The notes: generated from the letters alone by a model not told the origin. 35,302 nucleotides of DNA from VRUE01 sp033856275 (GCA_033856275.1 JAWVFJ010000029.1:1-35302); one strand, 5' to 3'; positions 25,397-33,317 are shown, counted from the first letter of the stretch. Numbers and translations are program-made.

Positions 25397-25870
25397 TCAG
25401 GCGGTGGGCGCCATCACCCGCGTCACCGAGTCCCCCACGAAGCACGGCTTCTCGTTGCCCTCTACCTCGAGGGTGAAACGGGTCACCACCTGCCACCAGC
25501 CATCGCCTATTTCGTCTACCGAGACGACCTCGGCGCGTCCGCGGACTCTGGCGTCGACGGGGACCGGCGCGGGGAAGCGGATCTTGTTCCAGCCGTAGTT
25601 GACGCCAAGGGCGAAGCCGGTCGAGGAGATCAGTTCCTTGCGAAAGCCGTCGACCAGGGAGAGGGTGAGGTTGCCGTGGGCGATCGTCGTGCCGAAGGGG
25701 CTCTCGGCCTTGGCGCGCTCGACGTCGACGTGGATCCATTGGTCATCGCCGGAGAGGTCGGCGAAGGCATCGATGTCCGCCTGCGTGACGGTGCGCCACT
25801 CGCTCGGGCCGATCTCCTGCCCGAGCAGCGACTGCATACCCTCGACCCCCTGTACATCGACGCTCGCCAT
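25397..25870 (-). CDS. MaoC-like (R)-hydratase
   Basis: A 157-residue single hot-dog-fold protein of the MaoC/(R)-specific enoyl-CoA hydratase group. The hydratase-2 motif is present: Asp in 'GDDQWIHVDVERAKAESPFG' with His in 'HGNLTLSLVDG' about five residues after TTIA. It hydrates trans-2-enoyl-CoA to (R)-3-hydroxyacyl-CoA. The ATG at 25870 starts 11 bases after the stop of the RTX gene on the same strand; a second Met 11 residues in is possible. Longer readings run into the RTX gene and are not real. Its biochemical link to the cell-surface genes upstream is not apparent. Confidence 0.88.
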   Translation of the reverse strand: MASVDVQGVEGMQSLLGQEIGPSEWRTVTQADIDAFADLSGDDQWIHVDVERAKAESPFGTTIAHGNLTLSLVDGFRKELISSTGFALGVNYGWNKIRFPAPVPVDARVRGRAEVVSVDEIGDGWWQVVTRFTLEVEGNEKPCFVGDSVTRVMAPTA

Positions 25871-25881
25871 CGGCGGCCAGT

Positions 25882-28239
25882 TTAGTCGCAGGGAGTGGCG
25901 CTGGGCTCGCCGCGTACGTATGTCCTGCGGTAGTTGCGGCCGTAGGTGATCGTCAGCCGCGTGTACCAGCGTCGCCCGCGGCACAGTGCTGGACCGCTTG
26001 CCCTGATCTTCGCGCGGGCGCTCAGGCCCGGATCGCAGCACCCGCCCGAAACCGCGAGGTGTCCGAATCCAACCGTCTTGCGCGCGCCCCAGTGCCGCCA
26101 ATGGATGTTGTCGAGGAGACCGAGAGCGCCGATCCCGAGCCGACGGGGCCGTACCCCACAACTCAGTCGACCGGCGTTGCTGTGGGGAAGGCAGGACTTG
26201 GGTCGCGTCGGAAGCTGGGGCTGGGACGGCGCTTTGGGCGCCGGCGCCGGGGCGGGTGGCTCGGCCTGCACGCTCGATTCTTCCGGCGGAGGCGGTGGCG
26301 GCAGTTGGGTTTCGATTCGGAAGCTGTTCACGTCGGCTTCCTGGACGGTCTCGCAGTTCGATGCGGCGACGTCATGTTTTGGCGGCCGGTCGACAAGCGC
26401 GGTGTCGGTCCCTTCGCCGCAATCTACCGGCGCATCGTCGTCACCCGAGTTGGCGAGGATCACGTCAGTGCCATCGCCGCTGAAGTAGCTGTCGGAGCCA
26501 CCCCAGCCGAGCAACTGATTGTTCGCCGGTCCACCGTAGAAGACGTCGTTCGAGGAGGTGCCCTCGAGGTCCTCGATCCCGACCAGCGAGTCGAGGCTGC
26601 CGCTGGTGCATTCGGGGCTGCCCCCGACGCCCGGTTTGCCCGCGTCGCCCGCCCCGATCCTCGCCTCGACGGCGGATTTGAACTTCGCCCAGGAAGCGTT
26701 GTCGCGTTCGCCGCCGGCGCCGCCGTCGATCACGTCGCCGTTACAGATCGAGTTGGAGAGGAAGAGGTCGTTGCCGACGCCACCAAAGAGATGGTCGGTG
26801 CCCCCGTTGTTGAGTAGCGCGTCGTCGCCGGCCAGCGCGCTCAGGGTGTCGTCGCCTTCGTCGGGACCGTCGACCAGGACGTCTTCGGTCGAGTCCTCGC
26901 CGGTCAGCGTGTCGTCCCCTTCCCCGCCGGCGGTGATCACCGAAACGGATGATGGGAAGCCGCTTGCCTGCAACGAGTCTTCCCCGCCCATGCCGGCGAG
27001 GACCAGCGAGTCGAGGGGCGTGAGCAGAGGGCAGACGACCTGGCTCAGACCGGGTGGTTCGCAGCCGCCACCAGCGGAAGAACCCGCATCGAACTGGGCC
27101 ACCGAGCCGCCGCCAAGGATGAAGGTGACGCGTGGCGAAGGGGAGGTTTCATAGCTGGCGGTGACGATGTCTTTGCCGCTGCTGCCGGTGAGGTAGAGCT
27201 CCGAATAGGCTGTGTACTCGGGTGCCATCAGGCCGACGCTGACCTTGCTCGCGTCGCGCAACACCAGGCCTCCTTTGTTTACCGCCGACTCGCAGTTGGC
27301 GCCGCCGGTCGGGTTCTCACAGTGATCGCTCCCGGCACCTCCGTCGAGGACGTTCGTGCCGCTGCCGCCGTCGAGGTGGTCGCCATCGGCACCGCCGCGC
27401 AGGGTGTCGTTGCCGCCGTTGCCGAAGATCACATCGCCGCCACCGCCCCCGAAGATCGTCTCGGCCTTTTCGCCGCCGACGATGTAGTCGGAGTACGGCG
27501 TGCCGATCAGCGTCTCGAAGGAAGCACCTTCGACTTCGTCGATCCCACCGCCGGTGGGCGCGACGCCGTTGTCTCCTTCATTGGCCGTCAGGTCGAGATA
27601 GACGCCGCGCTCGCCGCCTTGCGAGGGCAGGTTTTTGGAACCCGCCGAGTCAAATGGGTGGTTGTCGAAGAATCCCGGCGTGACCCCGGTCGAGTAGCTG
27701 AGCGTGTCGGTGCCGCCGCCCGTATCGCGAAGGTTGTCCTGGGTTGCGTCGCCGCGAACGTAGTCGTTGTCGCCTTCTCCGTCGATCGCGTCTGCCCCGA
27801 AGCCGCCAGCGAGACGATCGTCGCCGGGGCCACCTTTCAGCTGGTCGTCGCCGATGCCGCCGAAAAGCTGGTCGTTGCCGGGGCCGCCAAAGAGACGGTC
27901 GTTGCCGCGCTCGCCGTAGACGATGTCATTGCCGGGACCGCCTTCGAAGGTCTGGCTCCCCACTCCGAGACGGCATTCGTTCGAGCAGTCTGAGGCAGCC
28001 GTGATCGGGGCGGCCAGAATCGTGTCGTCTCCCCCTCCCCCATTGACAGAGGCGACACCAGGCGGGGCGACGATGCGGTCGTCACAGGGCGTCCCGTAAA
28101 TCGTTCCGCCGGCGGCCTGCGGCCCTTCGGCGCAGCTCGGCGTAGCCATGCTCACACTGGCCCCCAGCCCAGCGGGGAAAGCCACCATTAGAACTGCCGC
28201 AGCCGCAAGCGTGCAAAGCCTCGAGCGTCGCATCCCCAT
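25882..28239 (-). CDS. Large secreted RTX-type calcium-binding repeat protein
   Basis: A 785-residue exported protein with a signal peptide (MGMRRSRL..., ending near 'ASVSMATPSC'). At least three clusters of glycine/aspartate nonapeptides (GGxGxDxLx) lie near residues 90-160, 220-290 and 420-560; examples are GNDRLFGGPGNDQLFGG and GGDVIFGNGGNDTLRGG. These form calcium-loaded parallel beta-rolls. A Pro-rich spacer (about 665-705) precedes a Cys- and Arg-rich C-terminal domain of about 80 residues that I do not recognise. No type I secretion gene is nearby, and the Sec signal makes that route unlikely. AGGATGG precedes the start. It follows the TadG fusion by 53 bases and precedes maoC-like by 11, probably one operon. 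Confidence 0.8.
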   Translation of the reverse strand: MGMRRSRLCTLAAAAVLMVAFPAGLGASVSMATPSCAEGPQAAGGTIYGTPCDDRIVAPPGVASVNGGGGDDTILAAPITAASDCSNECRLGVGSQTFEGGPGNDIVYGERGNDRLFGGPGNDQLFGGIGDDQLKGGPGDDRLAGGFGADAIDGEGDNDYVRGDATQDNLRDTGGGTDTLSYSTGVTPGFFDNHPFDSAGSKNLPSQGGERGVYLDLTANEGDNGVAPTGGGIDEVEGASFETLIGTPYSDYIVGGEKAETIFGGGGGDVIFGNGGNDTLRGGADGDHLDGGSGTNVLDGGAGSDHCENPTGGANCESAVNKGGLVLRDASKVSVGLMAPEYTAYSELYLTGSSGKDIVTASYETSPSPRVTFILGGGSVAQFDAGSSAGGGCEPPGLSQVVCPLLTPLDSLVLAGMGGEDSLQASGFPSSVSVITAGGEGDDTLTGEDSTEDVLVDGPDEGDDTLSALAGDDALLNNGGTDHLFGGVGNDLFLSNSICNGDVIDGGAGGERDNASWAKFKSAVEARIGAGDAGKPGVGGSPECTSGSLDSLVGIEDLEGTSSNDVFYGGPANNQLLGWGGSDSYFSGDGTDVILANSGDDDAPVDCGEGTDTALVDRPPKHDVAASNCETVQEADVNSFRIETQLPPPPPPEESSVQAEPPAPAPAPKAPSQPQLPTRPKSCLPHSNAGRLSCGVRPRRLGIGALGLLDNIHWRHWGARKTVGFGHLAVSGGCCDPGLSARAKIRASGPALCRGRRWYTRLTITYGRNYRRTYVRGEPSATPCD

Positions 28240-28292
28240 CCATCCTGAATACCCGATGCGGACGAACCGATGCGGTCGCTGCGGGACCATAC

Positions 28293-29642
28293 TCACGAGA
28301 CCAGCCTCACTTCGAAGTTCGGCATGACCAGCGCGCCGGCGCCGCCGAGCAGGGCGAGGATGCGGCTGACGTAGGCGGTGGTCTCGGGAATGGCCGGGAC
28401 GCAGTGACAGGCTTCGACCGGAGCGGGGCCGGCGTTGTAGGCGGCGAGGGCCAGTTGGGGCGAGCCAAACTGATGGATTAGGTCGGACATCAGATGGGCC
28501 TCGGCGTCGATTGCTTCCACCGGGTCGAAGGGGTCGCGCAGACCGTAGGCGACTGCGGTGGAGGGGATGAACTGCGCTATCCCCTGCGCCCCGGCGAGCG
28601 AGCCGGCGAAGGGGTTGAAGTTCGACTCGGCCATCAGCTGAGCGGCAAGCAGGGCGGCGGAGACGTTCCAGTGGGTGGCGGAGCGAACCAACGGTGCACG
28701 AAAGCGCGCCGGGACGAACGAAGGTAGCGCGGTCGAAGAAAAGACGCCGTCGCCTCCCGCCCCGGTCGCGACGCCTCCTGCCCCAACCGAGTTGCCCGCC
28801 TGAGAGCAGGGCGCCGGGCCCTGCGTGTATCCGAAGTGCCAAGCCTCCCAGCTATAGCGCTGGACGAAGCCAAAATGACCCGCGTTGGCGGCCAGCCAGC
28901 CGTATGCGGTTTCTGGCCCGAGGTCGAGCTCGGTCGCACAGCGATGCAGTGAGTGTCCCGGGGGAGCCACCCACGTTGGATCCGGATGGGCAGCAAATAG
29001 CACCGCCTGTTCGGCGTCGGAGCGGAAGGCAGAGTTGACGACGAGGGCAAGGCCCGCCTGGCTTGCCGCGGCGGCCATGCGGTCGAATGCGGTGGCGACA
29101 TCGGGCCTCATTCCGTGTCCCTGCCGGGAGACCAATGGGCCGCTGTAGCCGCCGCCTGTCGCCATCGTCGTCGACGCTTCGCCGGATGGATTTGACGGCG
29201 CGGCAACTTCGGCGACCGCTGAGGCTTCCGTGTGGCCGTGTTCCTTGCCGACTTTGACCTCGGCAAGGACGACGACCTTGACCCGCACCGGCGCGAATGA
29301 GCCTTGGTCGGGAAAGCCGATCCGCAGGCTTGCCGCGGCCACGTCGTTGGCCTTGCCAGCCTGCAAAGCCGCAAATCGTGCACGAGCCAGGTAGGTGGCC
29401 TTCTCGATGTGGCTTGGGTTGGGCGACCCGTTGGGCAGGTGGGCGGGAGAGAGGATGTGCTCCAGGTCATCGCGCATCGAGCGTGCGGCCGAGATCGCGA
29501 CCAGGTCGGCGGCCCGCTGCGCCCGTCCCTTCCCCACCAAGGCGCCGGCAATCGCTACCAATGCCAGAGCGCCCGCAACCAAGGCGATCGCCCCACCGAG
29601 CGCCAGCGGCAGCACCTGGCCGTCCTCACCCCTCGCTTCCAT
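28293..29642 (-). CDS. TadG-like/VanY/lytic transglycosylase fusion protein
   Basis: A 449-residue protein with three joined parts. Residues 1-150 have a TadG/Flp pilus-assembly N-terminus: 'EDGQVLPLALGGAIAL' and a long membrane helix (about 11-37) followed by 'RAQRAADLVAISAAR'. Residues 175-275 are a VanY-type M15 peptidase with putative zinc ligands His233, Asp240 and His269 and catalytic Glu266 (HSLHRCATELD, WEAWHFGY). Residues 310-430 are a lytic transglycosylase (SLT) with catalytic Glu339 in 'AESNFNP', 'GAQGIAQFIPST' and 'AAYNAGP'. It could cut both the peptide and glycan parts of the wall, perhaps to let a pilus through. The ATG follows AGGGTGAGG. It shares a leader with a distant TadE gene. 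Confidence 0.85.
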   Translation of the reverse strand: MEARGEDGQVLPLALGGAIALVAGALALVAIAGALVGKGRAQRAADLVAISAARSMRDDLEHILSPAHLPNGSPNPSHIEKATYLARARFAALQAGKANDVAAASLRIGFPDQGSFAPVRVKVVVLAEVKVGKEHGHTEASAVAEVAAPSNPSGEASTTMATGGGYSGPLVSRQGHGMRPDVATAFDRMAAAASQAGLALVVNSAFRSDAEQAVLFAAHPDPTWVAPPGHSLHRCATELDLGPETAYGWLAANAGHFGFVQRYSWEAWHFGYTQGPAPCSQAGNSVGAGGVATGAGGDGVFSSTALPSFVPARFRAPLVRSATHWNVSAALLAAQLMAESNFNPFAGSLAGAQGIAQFIPSTAVAYGLRDPFDPVEAIDAEAHLMSDLIHQFGSPQLALAAYNAGPAPVEACHCVPAIPETTAYVSRILALLGGAGALVMPNFEVRLVS

Positions 29643-29693
29643 ATCCTCACCCTGGCGAGGCCGAGCGCGCGCGTGGTGCGCTCAGGCGCGCGA
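29643..29693 (-). promoter_or_regulatory. Conserved 51-nt leader, copy A
   Basis: The 51 bases upstream of the TadG-fusion ATG align without gaps to those before the TadE-like GTG at 33317: 36 of 51 identical, 27 of the first 32. The common core reads TCGCGCGCYTGAGYGCRCCACG. The near-palindromic core suggests a protein-binding site or an RNA stem. Confidence 0.6.
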
Positions 29694-29774
29694 CTTTGCG
29701 CCGAATGAATTGCGAACCATTCCGGCCCGCGGACCGTAGAACCAGCTAGCCGCCAACCAAGCCGAGGAGACCCG

Positions 29775-30287
29775 ATGAAGCCATCTGCCACGCCGCGCCC
29801 TTCCAAGGTTCGCACCATCCTGCTGGGCCTCCTGGCCATTGCCCTGATCGCCGCCGTTGCCACTCCTAGCCAGGCCGCCAAGCCGAGCAAGCGCGTTGCC
29901 GCAAAGGCCGAAAACACGACGCTCGGCAAGACCATCCTCACCACGACCAGCGGCCGCACCCTCTACAGCCTCAGCGTCGAGAAGCAGGGAAACTTCATCT
30001 GCACCGGCTCATGCCTCTCTGTTTGGCATCCGCTGCTCGTTCCCGCCGGCGTACGCCCCACCGGCCCGGCGAAGCTCGGCACGATCATGCGACCAGACGG
30101 TGGCTCGCAGGTCACCTATCGAGGTCGACCGCTCTATCGCTTCGGCGGCGATGCAAAAGCCGGACAGGTGAACGGAGAGGGAATTAAAGACGTCGGCACC
30201 TGGCACGCGGCGGCATTGCCCGAGATGGCGAAACCAGCGCCTGAACCGCAACCGCAACCGGAAAATCCTTACCCCTACGGCTACTGA
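29775..30287 (+). CDS. Secreted_repeat (PF03640-like) protein
   Basis: A 170-residue exported protein. The signal peptide (residues 1-35) ends near 'ATPSQAAKP'. Two copies of the Secreted_repeat pattern follow: 'TTTSGRTLYSLSVEKQGNFI' with Cys-Thr-Gly-Ser-Cys and 'VWHPLLVP' (about 55-95), and 'YRGRPLYRFGGDAKAGQVNG' with 'GTWHAAALP' (about 115-150). The family is small, widespread in Actinobacteria and of unknown function; some members sit near redox or copper proteins. The C-terminus is a Pro/Gln/Tyr-rich tail. GGAG lies upstream of the ATG. It diverges from the TadG fusion and converges on the epimerase. Confidence 0.85.
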   Translation: MKPSATPRPSKVRTILLGLLAIALIAAVATPSQAAKPSKRVAAKAENTTLGKTILTTTSGRTLYSLSVEKQGNFICTGSCLSVWHPLLVPAGVRPTGPAKLGTIMRPDGGSQVTYRGRPLYRFGGDAKAGQVNGEGIKDVGTWHAAALPEMAKPAPEPQPQPENPYPYGY

Positions 30288-30288
30288 G

Positions 30289-30306
30289 CCCGCGAAGGCA
30301 CGCGGG
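30289..30306. terminator. Hairpin between convergent genes
   Basis: CCCGCG (30289-30294) and CGCGGG (30301-30306) form a six-base stem with a six-base loop. The outer AGC/GCT can add three pairs with one bulged G. It sits in the 21-base gap between two convergent stop codons and could serve both. Confidence 0.55.
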
Positions 30307-30308
30307 GC

Positions 30309-31304
30309 TTACCGCGTACGGACGGCGGCGACCGTCTGTTTCAGGGTTTCGCGAGCGTCGTGGTGCGGCATCCAGTGCAGCTTGCGGCGAGCCCGGGTGG
30401 TGTCCATTAGGACGGGACGCCTGACCGCCTCGATCCAGGCCGCCTCGTCGGGTAGAAACGGCATCAACGCGACCGCCTCGGCCGCAACGCCGACCGCTAG
30501 GTGCGGCGCCGGCACCGCGTGCCAACCCAGCGCGTGGGCCAGATCGGTGATCGTCAGCTGGCCGGGCCCGGCCAGGTTGTAGACGCCCCGCTCGCCGTGA
30601 CCGAGGACCGCGGCGGTGAGCGCCGAGGCGACGTCGTCGTGGTGGACGAGCTGAAAGGGCACACCGGGATCGGGTAGCACCGGGCGCAGCTCGGGTACCT
30701 TGCCCAGCGCCCAACGCACTGGACCGGGGATCCGCTGGCCCATCGCCAACAGCGGAATCAGGTCCAGCAACAACGTCGCTTCCGGCCCGGCGACGATACA
30801 GGGGCGGAAGACGTAGGCCTCGGTCTTGGAATCAACGAGGGCCGCCTCCAGCTCAGCCTCGACCGCCGCCTTGTGAGCGGAGTACGGATGACGTGAGGTG
30901 CCACGCACAGGCTCTTCCTCATCGAGCAGGGCGGGCATGCCACGGTGAAAGCCGTAGGCGGCGACCGAGGAGGTGTAGACGAGCCGCTTGGCCCCGGCCG
31001 CAGCCGTGGCCTCGAAGACGTTGCGCGAGCCGGTGAGATTTACCTCGCGGCTGTCGCTGTCGCCAGCGACGATGGCGAAGGCGAGGTGGACGACAACATC
31101 GGCGTCCTCAACCAGCGACTCGACCGCCTCGCGGTCGAGCACATCGCCGCGGCGGTATTCGGTCTTCTCCCAGCCATGCCCGGCGAGGTCGAACGGCCGC
31201 CTCGCCATGCCGATCACGCGGTCGACCTCGGGCGTGCGCTCCAGCGCCGAGATGAAGGCCCTGCCTATCTCCCCGGTTGGGCCAGTGACTGCGACGGTCA
31301 GCAT
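30309..31304 (-). CDS. NAD-dependent epimerase/dehydratase (extended SDR)
   Basis: A 331-residue extended SDR. TGPTGEIG at residues 7-14 is the dinucleotide loop, 'VVVHLAFAI' closes the first half, and the catalytic YSAHK lies near residue 140 with 'TSSVAAYG' before it. Substrates in this superfamily include nucleotide sugars and isoprenoid or hydroxysteroid compounds; the sequence does not decide. The ATG at 31304 places the Rossmann motif at the correct N-terminal position; CAGAAT six bases before it is a weak -10-like box, with no Shine-Dalgarno. It appears monocistronic. Confidence 0.85.
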   Translation of the reverse strand: MLTVAVTGPTGEIGRAFISALERTPEVDRVIGMARRPFDLAGHGWEKTEYRRGDVLDREAVESLVEDADVVVHLAFAIVAGDSDSREVNLTGSRNVFEATAAAGAKRLVYTSSVAAYGFHRGMPALLDEEEPVRGTSRHPYSAHKAAVEAELEAALVDSKTEAYVFRPCIVAGPEATLLLDLIPLLAMGQRIPGPVRWALGKVPELRPVLPDPGVPFQLVHHDDVASALTAAVLGHGERGVYNLAGPGQLTITDLAHALGWHAVPAPHLAVGVAAEAVALMPFLPDEAAWIEAVRRPVLMDTTRARRKLHWMPHHDARETLKQTVAAVRTR

Positions 31305-31359
31305 GCGGCGATTCTGGCGAAATGCGAACCGGGGCGACGGCAAGCGCGAGCCGCTGCAG

Positions 31360-31776
31360 TCAGACGCTCACGTCGACGATCTCGATCAGCTCCTCGAGCC
31401 CGTGGAGATCTTTGGCGTTGCGCGTATAGAGGGCGAGATCGTGGGCGAGCGCCGTCGCCGCGATCATCAGGTCGACGGCACGCGCCCCGCGTGGCTTGCG
31501 ACCCATCGCGACAGCCCCGACGTAGATAGGGCCGTAGGCGCGAGCACAGGCAGCGTCGAAAGCGATGGCGTCGATGCCCGCCTCGAAGCGTTGGAGGCGA
31601 CGTTGGCGCCGAGCTCGCTCCATCTCGTCGGAAACGGCATGCGGGCCCGAGGTCAGCTCGGCAAGCGTCAGCGAAGAGATCGAGATCTTGGTCGGAAGCC
31701 GATCGGCATCGACTTCGTCGATGCCGATCACCACAGATGTATCGATGAGTCCTCGCTCCCCGGGGGGTTCAGCCAC
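31360..31776 (-). CDS. PIN-domain toxin, VapC family
   Basis: A 138-residue PIN ribonuclease. Acidic active-site residues are visible as Asp12 in 'LIDTSVVI', Glu in 'LTLAELTSG', Asp in 'GARAVDLMIAATAL', and 'YTRNAKDLHGL' near the C-terminus. VapC toxins cut tRNA or rRNA until bound by their antitoxin. The GTG at 31776 lies eight bases inside the end of the antitoxin gene, the usual coupled arrangement; longer upstream readings overlap the antitoxin and are not used. The target RNA cannot be predicted. Confidence 0.88.
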   Translation of the reverse strand: MAEPPGERGLIDTSVVIGIDEVDADRLPTKISISSLTLAELTSGPHAVSDEMERARRQRRLQRFEAGIDAIAFDAACARAYGPIYVGAVAMGRKPRGARAVDLMIAATALAHDLALYTRNAKDLHGLEELIEIVDVSV

Positions 31777-32023
31777 GGGGCGTAGGATCTTGATCGGCGT
31801 AAGCGTCGATGTCTTCGATGAACCTCTCGTAGTCGATGTGGGGCGCGTCTTCGAATGCTGCAAGGAAGACGTCCCGGGGAACGAATTGCCGGGGTTTGTA
31901 GGGGCGCAGCTCACCGACTGGCTTGCCGTTCCGCGTGACGATGAAGTCTTGACCTTCGTCCAGCGCGCGCATGATCTCCCCGCTGCTGTTGCGCAGTTCC
32001 CGCTGGGTCAGCTTCCTCGTCAT
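31769..32023 (-). CDS. Phd/YefM-type antitoxin of the VapC pair
   Basis: An 84-residue protein with the Phd/YefM N-terminus, MTRKLTQRELRNSSGEIMRA and 'FIVTRNGKPVGEL', which binds operator DNA, followed by an acidic C-terminal tail ('YERFIEDIDAYADQD') that would wrap the toxin. It should repress its own operon. The ATG at 32023 has a TANNNT box seven bases upstream. Upstream reading in this frame lacks family similarity. It overlaps the 3' part of a P-loop-like gene in another frame, pointing to insertion of the toxin-antitoxin pair. Confidence 0.88.
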   Translation of the reverse strand: MTRKLTQRELRNSSGEIMRALDEGQDFIVTRNGKPVGELRPYKPRQFVPRDVFLAAFEDAPHIDYERFIEDIDAYADQDPTPRG

Positions 32024-32642
32024 ATGAATTACCGTAGCACGTGTGCGCCGCCAAAATTTCGCTTTCCAAAAGGGTTTTGCGAAGGCGAAGTGGTATTCCT
32101 CCGGGAGATTCCGGCGGGAGGACGCCGAAAAGCGCGCGGCGCGCCGGCACCCAGGCGAGAGAGCGCTTGAGGATGCGGACGGCGAGACCGCGATCAAGCA
32201 GGTCACGCACTGCAAGGGCGGTGAGCGCACGGTCCGAGGCAAGATCGGCCCGCAGCAGGACACCGGTGGGCTCGATGCCAGGCGCGACCAGCGTTTCCTG
32301 AAACATCCCCGGTGGGGCATGCACAACCGCGATCGAGTCGCGGACCAGCGGCAGCGCCGTGCGCACGCACTCAAAGGCATCAGGATCACCACTAACCGTG
32401 AGATGACAAGTCTGCCCACGGGATGCTGCGCGCGTCTGTGGCAAGTGGACGGCCAATCGCTCCTCCAGTTCGCGCGCCCCACTCGAAGCGATGAGCGTGG
32501 GACGCGGCGGACGACCACCGCTCAGATCGATCAGCAAGCCTGGGCGATCGGGATCCGAGCCGGCGCAGGCGAGCGCCGCAGCGGCAACTCTGGATCCTTG
32601 CGCCCCGGCCACGGCCGTAACAAGGATCACGCGACCCCTCAT
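31911..32642 (-). CDS. Degenerate P-loop protein, TadZ/CpaE-like, possibly 3' altered
   Basis: A 243-residue frame translationally coupled to the preceding TadE-like gene (ATGA overlap). The N-terminus 'RVILVTAVAGAQGSRVAAAAL' region resembles a MinD/ParA fold but lacks Lys and Thr of Walker A; 'GLLIDLSGG' and 'SIAVVHAPPGM' recall later strands. TadZ/CpaE proteins of pilus systems are often degenerate in this way, so I infer that type with caution. The last 38 residues overlap vapB-like coding and turn Gln/Arg-rich, unlike the rest. The genuine C-terminus may have been lost when the toxin-antitoxin pair arrived. Confidence 0.5.
   Translation of the reverse strand: MRGRVILVTAVAGAQGSRVAAAALACAGSDPDRPGLLIDLSGGRPPRPTLIASSGARELEERLAVHLPQTRAASRGQTCHLTVSGDPDAFECVRTALPLVRDSIAVVHAPPGMFQETLVAPGIEPTGVLLRADLASDRALTALAVRDLLDRGLAVRILKRSLAWVPARRALFGVLPPESPGGIPLRLRKTLLESEILAAHTCYGNSYDEEADPAGTAQQQRGDHARAGRRSRLHRHAERQASR
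32031..32036 (-). promoter_or_regulatory. -10 element for the toxin-antitoxin pair
   Basis: TACGGT on the minus strand lies seven bases before the antitoxin ATG (32023). The position inside the upstream frame means that this pair can be expressed on its own. Confidence 0.4.
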
Positions 32643-32986
32643 CGCGCAGCCGACCTTGCATAGCTCGTGCTCGTGACAGCCAGTCGGTCGGCAATGGTGG
32701 AGAACAGCGAAGGCGGGGTCAGCCGTACCGTCACCTCTCCCCCGGCCACCGAGACTTCGCTGTCGCTGTCCGCCCAGGCTGGCAATGACTCTTCAGCGGC
32801 GCTCTTCGCCGGCCGGCCAGCGGCAAGCGCCAGCGCCCCGGCCTCCGCCGCGCCGTCGGCCAGGGTCAGCGCGTAACCGGTGAGCAGAAGTTGAAGCGCA
32901 ACCGAGCCCGCGAGCAACAGCAGGGGAATTGCGGCGAGCAACTCCACCGTCGCCTGTCCGCCCTCCTTATTCGCCGTCCAGACCAC
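32639..32986 (-). CDS. TadE-like pilus-associated protein 2
   Basis: A 115-residue minor pseudopilin-like protein. The TadE signature 'EGGQATVELLAAIPLLLL' begins at residue 8, with the Glu of the processing site and one membrane helix (about 15-38). The outer part is Ala-rich with beta-strand 'VTVRLTPPSLF'. TadE-like proteins assist Flp/Tad pilus assembly or similar secretion. The GTG at 32986 overlaps the end of the preceding TadE-like gene by 20 bases, and its stop overlaps the next ATG. An AAGGAGG inside the gene is too late to serve its start. Confidence 0.8.
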   Translation of the reverse strand: MVWTANKEGGQATVELLAAIPLLLLAGSVALQLLLTGYALTLADGAAEAGALALAAGRPAKSAAEESLPAWADSDSEVSVAGGEVTVRLTPPSLFSTIADRLAVTSTSYARSAAR

Positions 32987-33317
32987 TCTTTGTTCCCACC
33001 GTCAGCCGCGGCAACGCCGGCAGCAGGCGCGGAATCGTCACCTGGACCGAGACGCCGCCCGTATCGCTCACGTGTGCGCTGCTGCGAAACGTCGCTGGCA
33101 ACGCCTGCCGTGCAACCGCCTCGGCGTCTCTCCCCACCAGCGCCGCCCTTGCCCCCGCCCGCGCCGCAACGCCAGCCGACCACAGCGCTTGGCCGGCGAG
33201 CGCCAGCTGTGCCGCCACCAGAACCGCCAGCAGCAGGAATGGGACCACTGCGATCAGCTCGACCGAGGCGGTCCCTTCCTCCCTGTGGCCTGCGCTGCTG
33301 ACGATCCGGGGCGGCAC
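32967..33317 (-). CDS. TadE-like pilus-associated protein 1
   Basis: A 116-residue paralogue of the next gene. The signature 'EEGTASVELIAVVPFLLL' lies near residue 14, with one membrane helix (about 21-42) and a short outer domain ending 'VTIPRLLPAL'. The GTG at 33317 is chosen over a GTG at 33356 because the 51-base leader before it matches that of the TadG fusion right up to the start codon and AAGGG lies seven bases upstream. First gene of a three-gene unit with the second TadE and the P-loop protein. Confidence 0.78.
   Translation of the reverse strand: MPPRIVSSAGHREEGTASVELIAVVPFLLLAVLVAAQLALAGQALWSAGVAARAGARAALVGRDAEAVARQALPATFRSSAHVSDTGGVSVQVTIPRLLPALPRLTVGTKSGLDGE

Noticed and set aside
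25882..28239. CRISPR-like or tandem DNA repeats in the RTX and glycine-rich genes
   Set aside because: The repeats keep reading frame, have no constant spacers and are explained by nonapeptide and GGxGG protein repeats.
28240..28842. A 200-residue N-terminal extension of the RTX frame
   Set aside because: It overlaps the TadG-fusion gene on the same strand in another frame; a signal peptide with an upstream ribosome site begins at 28239.
29643..29760. A c-di-GMP-I riboswitch before the TadG fusion, suggested by GCGCAAAG and a GAATG/CATTC stem
   Set aside because: The conserved GCAAACC side, the GAAA tetraloop and its receptor are missing, and leader copy B lacks the CGCAAAG segment.
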